64,000 bases of DNA from DASYTH01 sp036002505 (lineage in GTDB: Bacteria; Actinomycetota; Actinomycetes; Mycobacteriales; Pseudonocardiaceae). A program made the translations under genes and the position numbers. The notes beneath the pieces were generated by a model, which made no database searches, was not told the origin of the DNA, and worked only from the letters and a program-made list of their open reading frames with translations. This document shows, piece after piece, positions 42,015 to 51,141 of the stretch. The stretch covers positions 19,733 to 83,732 of the forward strand of contig NZ_DASYTH010000218.1 in NCBI RefSeq assembly GCF_036002505.1, given 5' to 3'. Positions within the stretch are counted from its first letter, which is position 1; every line of letters begins with the position of its first letter.

Positions 42015-43191
42015 AGCACTGATCCTGGTGGAGAACCTTTCGGTGCCGTTCGACCGGAGGGTATGGCAGGAGAGCACGACGCTCCGCGACGCCGGGTGGG
42101 ACGTGCACGTCATCTGTCCACAAGGGACGAAGCGGGACACCGAGCCGTACGTCGAGATCGACGGCGTGCAGATCCACCGCTACCCGCTGACCGCGGCCAC
42201 CGGCGGCCCGCAGGGGTATGTCAAGGAGTACGGCTCGGCGCTCTGGCACACCTGGCGGCTGGCTCGAAAAGTTGCCGAAAGCCGACCGGTTGACGTCGTG
42301 CACGCGTGCAACCCGCCGGACCTGTTCTACCTGATCGCCAAGCGGCTCAAGCGAAAGGGCGCGCGGTTCGTGTTCGACCAGCACGACCTGGTGCCCGAGC
42401 TGTACCTGTCCCGGTTCGACCGCGGCGAGGATTTCCTCTACCGCGCGGTGTGCCGGCTCGAGCGCGCCACCTACAAGGCCGCCGACGTGGTGATCGCCAC
42501 CAACGAGAGCTACCGGGACGTGGCGCTGGCCCGCGGCGGCAAGCAGCCCGACGAGGTGTTCGTGGTGCGCAGCGCCCCGGCCGTGGAGCGGTTCCACCAG
42601 GTGCGGCCGGACGAGACGATCAAGCGCGGCAAGCCGTACCTGCTGTGCTACCTCGGTGTCATGGGCCCGCAGGACGGCGTGGACTACGCGCTGCGGGCAC
42701 TGGCGAAGCTGCGCGACGAGCTGGGCCGCACCGACTGGCAGGCCGCCTTCGTCGGCGGCGGCGACACCTTCGACGCGATGGTCGCGCTGTCCAAAGAGCT
42801 GGGCCTGGCCGACCAGGTGGAGTTCACCGGCCGCATCCCGGACGCGGACCTGCTCCGCTATCTGTCCACTTCGGACGTGTGCCTGGCACCGGACCCGCTC
42901 AACCCGCTCAACGACGTGTCCACCATGAACAAGATCATGGAGTACATGGCCATGTCGCGCCCCATCGTCTCGTTCGACCTGCGCGAGGCCCGGGTGTCCG
43001 CCGGGGAGGCCGCCGTCTACGCGCCGGCCAACGACGAGTCCGAGTTCGCCAAGCTCATCGCGAACCTGCTCGACGACCCCGCGGAGCGGGCCCGGATGGG
43101 TGAGCTCGGCCGCGAGCGCGTGGCCGGACCGCTGTCCTGGGCGAACTCCCGCAAGGCACTGCTGGCGGCGTACGCGGCGGCCACCCGTTAA
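41998..43191 (+). CDS. GT4 glycosyltransferase
   Basis: 397 residues from TTG 41998, overlapping the dehydrogenase end by 17 bases; a TTG two codons later is possible. GT-B fold of the WbuB type: LVENLSVPFDRRVWQESTTL, HACNPPDLFYLIAKRLKRKG, FDQHDLVPELYLS, and the C-terminal nucleotide-sugar site with STMNKIMEYMAMSRPIVSFD. It adds a sugar to the growing lipid-linked unit. The stop overlaps the convergent GT2 gene by four bases. Confidence 0.88.
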
Positions 43192-44015
43192 CGACTACTC
43201 ACGTCTCGTGACCACGACGCCGAACCGCGCTTCGTCCGCGCCAGCAGCCGGTCGGCGGCGAGCACACCCAGATAGCAGGCCGCGTCCAGCGGGCTCACGG
43301 TGCGGCGGCGGATCAGCGCGGCGAGCGAACCCAGCCGCAGCCGGCCTTCGGCGGCCGGCTTGCCCAGCGCGGCCAGCTCGCGATTGCCCAACCGCACCCG
43401 CACCCGGCGGCGCAGGTGGGCCCGAACGGTGCGGGCCGGGCGCACCACCGAGCGCGCCCCGGGCACGACCGCCCGCTCCTCGGCGGTGAAGCTGCGGTGC
43501 ACCCAGCCGTCGTCGGAAATGAGGTCCGGCAAGGGAAAGGCCTGTGCGTGGCCGCGCTCGCCCAGCATGTAGACGCCCACCCCGGCCAGCGCCCGGGACG
43601 GCGCCACGAGCGCGTCGTGCACCCGGTGCACCCGGCGGGCCACCCGGCCCGCGCCGCGGAGGTCCCACTCCGGCACTGGCGCGGCGGCCAGCACGCCCGG
43701 CTTCTCCAGTGCGGCAACCAGAGCACGCACCGACGCCGCGGACAGCTCGACGTCGGCGTCCAGGTAGACCCGGGGAAACGTCAGGCACGCCTCGTCACCG
43801 AGCCGGATCGCGTGCGGCTTGCCACCGATCGGGGTCTCCAGCACCCGCACGCCGGCCCGCTTGGCCGCCACCGCCGTGTCGTCCGTGCAGCCGTTGGCCA
43901 CCACGACCACGTCCAGCTCGTCCGGCGCGGCGCCGGCGAACAGGGTGTCCAGGCACCGCCCGATGACGGCCGCCTCGTTGTGCGCGGGGATCACCACGCT
44001 GGCCACCGGCTTCAT
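43188..44015 (-). CDS. GT2 glycosyltransferase
   Basis: 275 residues from ATG 44015; GTG 44024 is an alternative. GT-A motifs VASVVIPAHNEAAVIGRCLDTL, VVVANGCTDDTA and YLDADVELS (DxD) are clear. The C-terminal half is arginine-rich (RTVRAHLRRRVRVRLG) and ends with a possible amphipathic helix. It is divergent from the RmlC-like gene by 29 bases and convergent with the GT4 gene. Confidence 0.86.
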   Translation of the reverse strand: MKPVASVVIPAHNEAAVIGRCLDTLFAGAAPDELDVVVVANGCTDDTAVAAKRAGVRVLETPIGGKPHAIRLGDEACLTFPRVYLDADVELSAASVRALVAALEKPGVLAAAPVPEWDLRGAGRVARRVHRVHDALVAPSRALAGVGVYMLGERGHAQAFPLPDLISDDGWVHRSFTAEERAVVPGARSVVRPARTVRAHLRRRVRVRLGNRELAALGKPAAEGRLRLGSLAALIRRRTVSPLDAACYLGVLAADRLLARTKRGSASWSRDVSSR

Positions 44016-44044
44016 CGCCCACACCGACCAGGAAGGATGACCTC

Positions 44045-44587
44045 ATGAGAGTGGAGCGGACCGAGCTTGCCGGGGTGCTGCTGTTCGTCCCCGAACCGCA
44101 CCGCGACGACCGCGGGCTGTTCACCCGGACGTTCGACGCGACCGTGGCCCGGCAGGCCGGCCTGGACCCGCACGCGTTCGTGCAGGACAGCCAGTCGCGG
44201 TCGCGGCAGGGCACGATCCGCGGGCTGCACGGGCGATCCGGCCGCGGCGAGGCGAAGCTGGTGCGCTGCGCCCACGGAGCGGTGCTCGACGTGCTGGTCG
44301 ACGCCCGCCCGGACTCGGCGACGTTCGGCAAGCACCTCGCGGTGCGGCTCGACGACGAGACCTTCACCCACCTGTATGTCCCTCCCGGTCTGCTGCATGG
44401 TTTCCAGGCGCTCACCGAGCTCGCCGACGTGTGCTACCGGATCGACCGGGAGCACGACCCGCGCGAGGACATCGGTGTCCGCTACGACGATCCCGACCTC
44501 GCGATCGCCTGGCCGCTGCCGGTGACCGCGATCAGTGCGCGCGACCTCTCCTCCGGGTCCTGGGCCGACCTGCTCGCCGCGGGGTAA
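44045..44587 (+). CDS. RmlC-like dTDP-4-dehydrorhamnose 3,5-epimerase
   Basis: 180 residues from ATG 44045. Cupin fold with RGLF near the N-terminus, GTIRGLH with the catalytic base H62, EAKLVRC, YVPPGLLHGFQAL, and the second catalytic residue Y131 (VCYRID). The usual RGLHYQ reads RGLHGR here. It epimerises a 4-keto-6-deoxy sugar at C3/C5 or only one of them. No RmlB dehydratase or RmlD reductase is in the window, so the partners must lie elsewhere. It converges with the polymerase gene six bases on. Confidence 0.87.
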   Translation: MRVERTELAGVLLFVPEPHRDDRGLFTRTFDATVARQAGLDPHAFVQDSQSRSRQGTIRGLHGRSGRGEAKLVRCAHGAVLDVLVDARPDSATFGKHLAVRLDDETFTHLYVPPGLLHGFQALTELADVCYRIDREHDPREDIGVRYDDPDLAIAWPLPVTAISARDLSSGSWADLLAAG

Positions 44588-44593
44588 GGCCAT

Positions 44594-45916
44594 TCAGGTC
44601 TTCGCCTCCGCCCGTGCGATCCGAAGTAGACACCCGGCCGTGCCGATCAGTAAGAACGACAGGCCTTCCGCGGTCTTGAACGACGCCAGGTCGAACGTCG
44701 CACTGCCGACCAGCGGCACCACCAGGCTCGCGGCCAGGCTCAGCCCGAGGTCCCGGCGCCCGGGGTCGGCGGACAGGTAGCGCGCCCGGACGGCGGCGAA
44801 CAGTCCACACGCAAAGATCAATGCGAACGCGGTGGTACCGATGATCCCGCCCTCGACCATGCCCAGGATGTACTGGTTGTCGAACACGATGTGCTTGGGC
44901 GCGTACCAGGTTCCGTAGCCGTGCCCGAACCACAGGTGCCGGGCGATCTCCGCGGCCGCGATGTCGTAGTCGTGCGTGCGCCACTTGACGCTGTCGTCGC
45001 TGCCGGCGCTGGCGAACAGGCTGACGAACGTGCCGATCAGGCCGGGCACCGCGATCTTCATCAGCACTATGAAGCCGGCGACCACGCCCAGCGCGCGCAC
45101 CCGGCGCTTGCCGGGCCAGCCGATGAACAGCACCAGCCCGGCGGCGGCGAGGCCGAGGATCGCCGAGCGGGACACCGAGAACATCAGCCCGGCCGCGATC
45201 ACCCCGGCGCACACCCACCAGCGCAGCGCCTTCTCGCCCCGCTCCCGCGCCTGGAACCCGAAGTGCGTCGCGAGGGGTATGAGCATCGAGGTCACCACGC
45301 CGAACTCGATCGGGTGCCCCATCGTGCCGCCCACCCGCTTGGTGCCCCCCCGCTCGAAGACGTAGAGACCGTCCGAGCCGAGCCGCAGGCCCGGCAACCG
45401 CAGGTACTGGGTCAGGTCGAAGTCGATGGTGAACTGCATGACGCCGACGAACGCGGAGAACGCGCCGCAGATCACCACCGCCTTCAGCACCGCGTCCAGC
45501 CGCCGCGCGCCCGGTATGCCGTCGGTGAGCGCCAGCGCGAACCCGGCGTTGGCGACCATGAGCACCATGGCGTGGTCGGCCAGCCCCAACTCGTCCACCG
45601 GGAGGTAGCCGAACGAGGCGTAGCCGTAGGTGGCCAGCACCGCGCCGGTGTAGAGGAACATCCCGGTGCGCACCGGGTTGCGGCCCTTGGCCACGCCGAG
45701 CGTCCTGGTGAACTGCGCGCACAGCCAGGTCAGCCCCGCGAGCATGGCCACGGCGTTGGCCGGGGTGAGCGAGAGCGGCAGCCCGCGGAACACCAGCCGC
45801 GCCGGGATCACCAGCAGCGTCACCGTGAACAGGATGCCCAGGGTTGCCCCGTCGGCCCGCTGGATCCGTTTCCCGGCGCCGAGGAACTCGGCGGGTGCGA
45901 GGCTCGTCGTCGCCAT
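44594..45916 (-). CDS. O-antigen ligase/polymerase (Wzy-like)
   Basis: 440 residues from ATG 45916. About eleven membrane helices with a large outer loop near residues 180-230 (YLRLPGLRLG, FERGGTKRVGGTMGHPIEFG) and another near 300-345 (WRTHDYDIAAAEIARHLWFGHGYGTWY), the plan of the Wzy_C/O-antigen ligase family. Such proteins polymerise lipid-linked repeat units or attach the chain to its final acceptor. It starts one base after the stop of the Wzz-like gene, and the two should work together. Confidence 0.86.
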   Translation of the reverse strand: MATTSLAPAEFLGAGKRIQRADGATLGILFTVTLLVIPARLVFRGLPLSLTPANAVAMLAGLTWLCAQFTRTLGVAKGRNPVRTGMFLYTGAVLATYGYASFGYLPVDELGLADHAMVLMVANAGFALALTDGIPGARRLDAVLKAVVICGAFSAFVGVMQFTIDFDLTQYLRLPGLRLGSDGLYVFERGGTKRVGGTMGHPIEFGVVTSMLIPLATHFGFQARERGEKALRWWVCAGVIAAGLMFSVSRSAILGLAAAGLVLFIGWPGKRRVRALGVVAGFIVLMKIAVPGLIGTFVSLFASAGSDDSVKWRTHDYDIAAAEIARHLWFGHGYGTWYAPKHIVFDNQYILGMVEGGIIGTTAFALIFACGLFAAVRARYLSADPGRRDLGLSLAASLVVPLVGSATFDLASFKTAEGLSFLLIGTAGCLLRIARAEAKT

Positions 45917-45917
45917 G

Positions 45918-46625
45918 TCAGGGCTGCAGACTCGGTTCGAGGGCGGCCTCCGGGTGGTCACTCTTCGGCTTGGCCCGGCGCCCGCGGACCTGCATCACGC
46001 TCTCGAAGGCGAACGTGGCGGCCAGGCTCAGGAACAGGGCAAGGGCGAACGCCGCGCCCGCGGACCGGATCCGGCTGCCGCCCTTGGCTTCCGGCGCGGT
46101 CGGCGCCACCACCTCGACCGCGGTGATGTAGGTGGACGAGGGCGCCTGCACCTCGCGCTGCCGGTTGGTGAGCTCGACCCGGGCCCGTTCCTCGACCTTG
46201 CGCACGATGTCCACCGCGCCGGCCGCGGTGCCGCTGTTGCCCTGGATGAAGATGAACGGCCCGGTGATCAGCAGCTCCGGGTTGCTGCTGCCGTTGGTGA
46301 CCTCGAACCAGGTGTCGCTGCCCGCCGGCACCCCGAGCTCGGCGGCGGTCTCCGGGGTGGAGATCGCCTGGATCAGGATCGTGGCCGACGTGCTCAGGCC
46401 CTTGTCGAAGTTGAGCAGCGGGTTGATCTGGTCCCGCGGCTTGTTGGTTTCGGCCGGCTGGCTGGAGCCGGTGGTCGGCAGCGTCAGCACCAGCACGGAG
46501 GTGGACACGTAGGTCCGGGACACCGAGGAGTACACCCCGACCGCGGCGAGGATGGACAGCAGAAAAGCCGGCAGGGCCACATACCACCGCCGGAACACCA
46601 CCAGGATCGTCTGCCAGAAGTCCAT
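45918..46625 (-). CDS. Wzz-like chain-length protein, copy 1
   Basis: 235 residues from ATG 46625. It begins MDFWQTILVVFRRWYVALP and has a membrane helix at about 15-36, an outer domain, and a second helix at about 190-210, as in polysaccharide co-polymerases. No tyrosine-kinase domain is attached and no tyrosine-rich tail is seen. It likely sets the length of the polymer made by the adjacent Wzy-like protein. A paralogue with the same MDFW start is at 48771-49586. Confidence 0.82.
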   Translation of the reverse strand: MDFWQTILVVFRRWYVALPAFLLSILAAVGVYSSVSRTYVSTSVLVLTLPTTGSSQPAETNKPRDQINPLLNFDKGLSTSATILIQAISTPETAAELGVPAGSDTWFEVTNGSSNPELLITGPFIFIQGNSGTAAGAVDIVRKVEERARVELTNRQREVQAPSSTYITAVEVVAPTAPEAKGGSRIRSAGAAFALALFLSLAATFAFESVMQVRGRRAKPKSDHPEAALEPSLQP

Positions 46626-46707
46626 ACTCCCTGTGCATCGCCCGACCGGCCGCACCGCGTTACCGCGGACGCCGACCCGTAACGAGCGGATCGGCAGGCC
46701 GATACCG

Positions 46708-47601
46708 ATGACGATGAGTGAGTTGACTGTCGTCACGCCCAGTTTCGGGCCCGACGCCGAGCTGTTCGGTGACCTGCACCGGTCCGTGCTGCGGCACACC
46801 GGGCCGGACGTGGTGCACCACGTGATCGTGCCGGCCGCGCACAAGGAGATCTTCGACCGGTACGCCGGGCCGCGGTGTCACGTGTGGACGGAGCCGGAGC
46901 TGCTGCCGCGCCGCTACCACCGGCTGCCACAGAAGGGCCTGTGGCTCAACTCACGGCGGCCGTGGCCGCCGGTGCGCGGCTGGGTGCTGCAGCAGGCGCT
47001 CAAGCTCGCCGCCACCGCCGAGCTGGACGCGGACGTGGTGCTGATCGCGGACTCGGACGTGGTGCTGGTGCGCGACATCGACGCGAAGAGCTTCCACGAG
47101 GACGGGACGCTGCGGCTGTTCCGGGTGCCCGGCGCGGTGCACGCGGGGATGCCCGACCACGTGCGCTGGCACCAGGTGGCGCACCGGCTGCTCGGGCTGC
47201 CACCGGCCGGGGCGCCGCCGCTGACCGACTACGTGAGCTCGCTCAACGCCTGGAGCCCGGAGATCGTCCGGCAGTTGCAGCGGCACGTCACCGCGGTCAC
47301 CGGCCGGCACTGGCTGGACGTGTTCACCGCGCAGCTGCACATCTCCGAGTTCATCCTGTACGGCGTGTTCGTCGACCAGGTGGTGACCGGCTCCGGCCCG
47401 GAGCACCCGGGCGACAGCACGATCTGCCACAACTACTGGGGCCGCACGCCGCTGTCCCTGGACGAGGCGCTGGAGTTCGCCGAGGCGCTCGGTCCGGACG
47501 CCATCGGCATGATGATCTCCGCGAAGTCCGGCACCGGGCAGGGCGTCCGGGAGGCCGCGATCCGGCGCTGCGCCGAAGTGGCCGGCGAGCCTATCACCTG
47601 A
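46708..47601 (+). CDS. DUF6492 protein, copy 1 (putative glycosyltransferase)
   Basis: 297 residues from ATG 46708 or ATG 46714. It has a GT-A-like plan: LTVVTPSFGPDAELFGDLHRS at the N-terminus, VVLIADSDVVLVR as a DxD-type metal site, and a conserved C-terminal part (ISEFILYGVFVDQV, then DSTICHNYWGR). DUF6492 is a family of unknown function found in glycan loci; I infer sugar transfer from the fold. Tandem with a paralogue. Confidence 0.75.
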   Translation: MTMSELTVVTPSFGPDAELFGDLHRSVLRHTGPDVVHHVIVPAAHKEIFDRYAGPRCHVWTEPELLPRRYHRLPQKGLWLNSRRPWPPVRGWVLQQALKLAATAELDADVVLIADSDVVLVRDIDAKSFHEDGTLRLFRVPGAVHAGMPDHVRWHQVAHRLLGLPPAGAPPLTDYVSSLNAWSPEIVRQLQRHVTAVTGRHWLDVFTAQLHISEFILYGVFVDQVVTGSGPEHPGDSTICHNYWGRTPLSLDEALEFAEALGPDAIGMMISAKSGTGQGVREAAIRRCAEVAGEPIT

Positions 47602-47662
47602 GATTTCTACTTTGGGTAGTCATTCGGGTGGATATCGTTGCTACCGGTAACATAGTCTCCGC

Positions 47663-47668
47663 TTGACC
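47663..47668 (+). promoter_or_regulatory. Possible -35 box in an AT-richer spacer
   Basis: TTGACC lies in a 128-base spacer that is clearly less GC-rich than the region around it. No convincing -10 follows at the right distance, so a promoter for the second DUF6492 gene is only suggested. Confidence 0.2.
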
Positions 47669-47729
47669 GATACTTTGCATACCGCCTCTCGTTATGGGCG
47701 ATATGGGTGAATCTACGGTTAGGCGAGGC

Positions 47730-48599
47730 ATGGGCGAGCTGGCGGTCATCACGCCGACCTGGAAGCCAGATGCTCCTCTGTTCGCTGACCTGCACCGGTC
47801 CGTTCTCCAGTACACACCGGCCGACACGGTGCACCATCTGATCGTGCCGTGGGCGCACCGCCGGTACTTCGCCGGCTACGCGGGCCCGCGGTGTCGCATC
47901 TGGACTCACCCCGAGCTGCTGCCGCGCCGCTATGTGCGCTTCCCGTCCGGTGTGTGGCTCAACACCCGCCAGCCGTGGCCCCCGGTCCGCGGCTGGATCA
48001 TGCAGCAGGCCGCCAAGATCGCCGCGGCCGCCGCCGTCCCGGCCGACGTGGTGCTGATCGCCGACTCCGACTCGGTGCTGGTGCGCCCCACGAGCGCGGA
48101 CCGCCTGCGGGTGGACGGCCGGCCCAGCCTGTACCGGGCGCAGGACGCCATTCACGGCGGCATGCCCCGACACGTGCTGTGGCACCAGGCCGCCCGCGAG
48201 CTGCTCGGCCTCCCGCCGGCCCCATCCCCGCCGCTGCCGGACTACGTCAGCGCGATCGGCGTCTGGGACCCGGTGGCGGTGCGCGCCATGCAGCGGCGCA
48301 TCACCGAGGTCACCGGCCGGCACTGGCTCGACGCGCTGACCGGCCGCCTGCACGTCTCCGAGTTCATCGTCTACGGCGTCTACGTCGACGAGCTGCTCGC
48401 CAGCCCACCGCCCTCCGACGCGGACATCTGCCACACCTACTACGGCCACCGCCCGCTCTCCCTGACCGAGGCCCTCGAGTTCGCCGACGCCCTCAAACCC
48501 GAAGCCGTCGGCATGATGATCTCCGGCAACTCCAACACCCCGCGCGACATCCGCCAGGCCGCCATCCGCCGCTGCGCCGAGATCGTCGCCGGCGACTGA
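47730..48599 (+). CDS. DUF6492 protein, copy 2
   Basis: 289 residues from ATG 47730, chosen because copy 1 starts at the matching place (MSELTVVTP versus MGELAVITP); ATG 47694 and ATG 47703 are also in frame. It parallels copy 1 throughout: LFADLHRSVLQYTPADTVHHL, PELLPRRYVR, WPPVRGWIMQQAAKIAAAA, VLIADSDSVLVR, GRHWLDALTGRLHVSEF and GMMISGNSNT. The duplication is old, with many changes. It probably adds a related sugar. Confidence 0.75.
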   Translation: MGELAVITPTWKPDAPLFADLHRSVLQYTPADTVHHLIVPWAHRRYFAGYAGPRCRIWTHPELLPRRYVRFPSGVWLNTRQPWPPVRGWIMQQAAKIAAAAAVPADVVLIADSDSVLVRPTSADRLRVDGRPSLYRAQDAIHGGMPRHVLWHQAARELLGLPPAPSPPLPDYVSAIGVWDPVAVRAMQRRITEVTGRHWLDALTGRLHVSEFIVYGVYVDELLASPPPSDADICHTYYGHRPLSLTEALEFADALKPEAVGMMISGNSNTPRDIRQAAIRRCAEIVAGD

Positions 48600-48603
48600 G
48601 CGC

Positions 48604-48764
48604 GCGTTGGCGCCTCACGTCGCCGTGTTGGCATCTGACGTAGCCGAGTTGGCACGTGGCGCGATCGGCGCGCGAGCCGGCCGGACGCCAGCGGCCTACA
48701 CAGCGACGCCATAGGCCAACACGGCGACGCCACGCGCAAACATGGCGACGTCAGGGACCAACAC
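48604..48764. repeat. Head-to-head array of 21-bp repeats between convergent genes
   Basis: Three forward units (48604-48624, 48625-48645, 48646-48666), a 14-base spacer, then four reverse units (48681-48701, 48702-48722, 48723-48743, 48744-48764). All are exactly 21 bases with the same core as at 26962-27102 (GTGTTGGC then TGACGTCGCC). It lies between the DUF6492 stop and the Wzz copy 2 stop. Confidence 0.8.
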
Positions 48765-48770
48765 GCGCGG

Positions 48771-49586
48771 CTAGCGCGGGGTGCGGACCTGTTGGGGGAC
48801 GGGCACATCCGAGCCGTTGGCCGGGACCGGCTTGCCGTTGGGCCGCGCCACCGGGGTGAAGCGGACGGTGGCCGGGTCGACCGCGGCGGAGTCGGTGGTG
48901 TCCGGGGTCGGGCCGGCGGGCTCGGCGCCGGTCGGGTCCTTGCGGCGGCGGCCGGCGAGCAGGCGTTCGGCGGCGTAGGAGCCGACCAGGCCGCCGATGA
49001 CGACGAGCACGAGCGCGGCCGCGGCGAGCTGGAGCTGGGTGTCGCGCATGACCTCGGGGGTGGACGCGGACACCACGTCGACCATGGTGATGTAGGTGAC
49101 CGGCGGGGCGTTGAGCGCCTTCTGCCGGTTCAGCAGCTCCTGGCGGACCCGTTGCTGCGCGGCGAGGACGACCGCCCGGGCCACCTCGGCGGACGCGGCG
49201 TCGGCCTCGACGTAGACGAACGGGCCGCTCACCCCGAGCAGGCCGGGGTTGCCGGTGCCGTCGTTCACGGTGAGCTTGGTGGCGCCGCCGACGCCCAGCT
49301 CGTCGGCCACGTCGGGGGTGTTCATCGACTGGATCAGGATGGCGGACGTGGTCTTCAGGCCGTCACCGAAGTTGAGCAGCGGGTTGGTGAGCCCGGTCGG
49401 CTTGGTCGGGTCCTGGGACAGCGTGCCGCCGGAGGTCGGGATGGTCAGCACCATGGTGGTGCTGGACATGTAGTGCGGCGGGGTGATCAGGTAGGCGAGG
49501 GCCGCGAGCAGGATCGCGACACCGAGGATCGGCGGCCCCACGTACCTGCGACGGGCGAGGCGGAGGATGGCCTTCCAGAAGTCCAT
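48771..49586 (-). CDS. Wzz-like chain-length protein, copy 2
   Basis: 271 residues from ATG 49586. It opens MDFWKAILRLARRRYVGPP, with a membrane helix at about 18-35, an outer domain with TNPLLNFGDGLKTTSAILIQS (copy 1 has INPLLNFDKGLSTSATILIQA) and a second helix at about 183-203, then a long cytoplasmic tail of 65 residues rich in Pro/Thr. No kinase domain. Two Wzz proteins in one locus suggest two chain-length classes or a hetero-oligomer. Confidence 0.82.
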   Translation of the reverse strand: MDFWKAILRLARRRYVGPPILGVAILLAALAYLITPPHYMSSTTMVLTIPTSGGTLSQDPTKPTGLTNPLLNFGDGLKTTSAILIQSMNTPDVADELGVGGATKLTVNDGTGNPGLLGVSGPFVYVEADAASAEVARAVVLAAQQRVRQELLNRQKALNAPPVTYITMVDVVSASTPEVMRDTQLQLAAAALVLVVIGGLVGSYAAERLLAGRRRKDPTGAEPAGPTPDTTDSAAVDPATVRFTPVARPNGKPVPANGSDVPVPQQVRTPR

Positions 49587-49974
49587 GTAGCCTCGACCCT
49601 CTAATCCATCACGCTCCGAACACCAGCACCCAGTCCGAACGCCGCGTTTGCTGGGTAATCGTGGGTTCGAAACGCACCGTTACAACGATCGGGTGGTTTC
49701 GGGCCGCCATCCGGCCGCTGCCGCCCGCCAGTTTACCTCACCGTAGTCATTTCGGTGCTGGCCTCGTGGACCTGGGCACCCCGGCCTTCCAGGGCTTTTG
49801 TCTCACCCGTGTGGGTTAGCGTGGTCTGGGCGACTTGGACGACGGGCGAGCGGGAATGTCCGCCGATCCTGTTACGTCGAGTGACCATCCAGCGATGCAC
49901 CCCACGAAGGTGGGACCGCCGGCACCGGCGGTCTCGTGCGCATGCTCGGGCACCGGACGCGAATAGAGGTACCG
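49587..49974. other. 388-bp intergenic region, divergent control region
   Basis: No gene is visible. It separates the minus-strand Wzz copy 2 from the plus-strand acyltransferase and should hold both promoters. The segment 49901-49931 forms two hairpins. The rest shows no repeat shared with other parts of the window. Confidence 0.5.
49901..49931 (+). promoter_or_regulatory. Two adjacent short hairpins upstream of the acyltransferase
   Basis: CCCAC-GAAG-GTGGG (49901-49914) is followed by CCGCCGG-CA-CCGGCGG (49916-49931), 43 bases before the ATG. In the leader they could act as an attenuator or stabilise the mRNA. Confidence 0.4.
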
Positions 49975-51132
49975 ATGGCGGCGACCACCCAGTCGGCCAC
50001 GGCCGGTGCCGTCACCCCTGCGCGGGGGCGGCTGTCCGGGCTGGACGGGATCCGCGGGCTGGCCGCGCTCTTCGTCGTACTGCACCACGGCTGGCTGATG
50101 TCCTATCCGGGCTACCCGGCCAACACCGGTCCGGTGTGGACCGGCTGGCTGATCTACGGGCACCTGGCCGTCGTGGTGTTCATCGTCCTGTCCGGCTTCT
50201 CCCTGGCCGTCGCCCCGGCCCGGAACGGCTGGGAGCTGGGGAGCCTGCGCCGGTTCGCCTTCCGCCGCGCCTGGCGCATCCTGCCGCCCTACTGGCCGGC
50301 ACTGATCTACAGCCTCATCGTCGCCTGGACCCTGGTGCCGCAGCCCCACACCGGCCCGCCCACCGCCAAGTCCGTGGTGATCTACGGCCTGCTGCTGCAG
50401 GACGTCACCGACGCGCCGTCCCCGAACGGCGCGTTCTGGTCCATCGCCATCGAGGCCCAGCTCTACTTCGTACTGCCGCTGATGCTGCTCGTCATCCGCC
50501 GCGTGAACGCATTCGTGATGCTGGCCGCGGTGGCCGTGCCGGTGCTCGCCATCGGCCTGCTCACCCCGCACTCCAGCCTGGTCGGCATGCTGATGCGGTT
50601 CACCCCGCAGTTCGCCGTCGGCTTCGCCCTCGGGGTGGTCGCCGCCGGCGTGCTCAGCTCCACCAGCCGCCGCCGCACCTGGCCCTGGCACTGGCTCGCG
50701 CTCGCCGCCGCCCTCCCGGTGCTGGCGGTGATCGTGCTCAAGGGTTCGGTGTGGACGATCACCCATTACTTCTGGATCGACCTCGCCATCAGCCCCGCGG
50801 TCGCCCTGCTGCTCGCCGCCGTGGCCACCGCGCGGCCCGCGCCCCTGGTGCGGTTCCTCGACACCCGCCCGGTCCGCAGCCTCGGCTCGTTCTCCTACAG
50901 CCTCTACCTCACCCACTCCCCGGTCATCGTGGTCACCCATGAGCTGATCGTCGCGCCGCACATCCCCCGCGGCGTCACGGCGTTCCTGGTCACCCTGGCC
51001 ATCGGCGTCCCGCTGGCCCTGCTGGTCGCCCGCCTGTTCGCCGCGATCTTCGAACTTCCCTTCACCCGCAACAAGTCTTGGCCGGCCCTCCACACCGCCA
51101 TCCGTGCCCGCCTGGTGCCAGCAAAGGCGTGA
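49975..51132 (+). CDS. Acyltransferase 3-family membrane protein
   Basis: 385 residues from ATG 49975, with AGAGGT five bases upstream. About ten membrane helices. The family signature SGLDGIRGLAALFVVLHHGW is at 21-40 with the catalytic-region histidines H37/H38, and the RxxR-type segment RRAWRILPPYWPAL follows. These proteins acylate sugars of cell-surface glycans (for example O-acetylation) using a cytoplasmic acyl donor. Expected to decorate the polymer of this locus. Confidence 0.88.
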   Translation: MAATTQSATAGAVTPARGRLSGLDGIRGLAALFVVLHHGWLMSYPGYPANTGPVWTGWLIYGHLAVVVFIVLSGFSLAVAPARNGWELGSLRRFAFRRAWRILPPYWPALIYSLIVAWTLVPQPHTGPPTAKSVVIYGLLLQDVTDAPSPNGAFWSIAIEAQLYFVLPLMLLVIRRVNAFVMLAAVAVPVLAIGLLTPHSSLVGMLMRFTPQFAVGFALGVVAAGVLSSTSRRRTWPWHWLALAAALPVLAVIVLKGSVWTITHYFWIDLAISPAVALLLAAVATARPAPLVRFLDTRPVRSLGSFSYSLYLTHSPVIVVTHELIVAPHIPRGVTAFLVTLAIGVPLALLVARLFAAIFELPFTRNKSWPALHTAIRARLVPAKA

Positions 51133-51141
51133 GCCTGGTGT

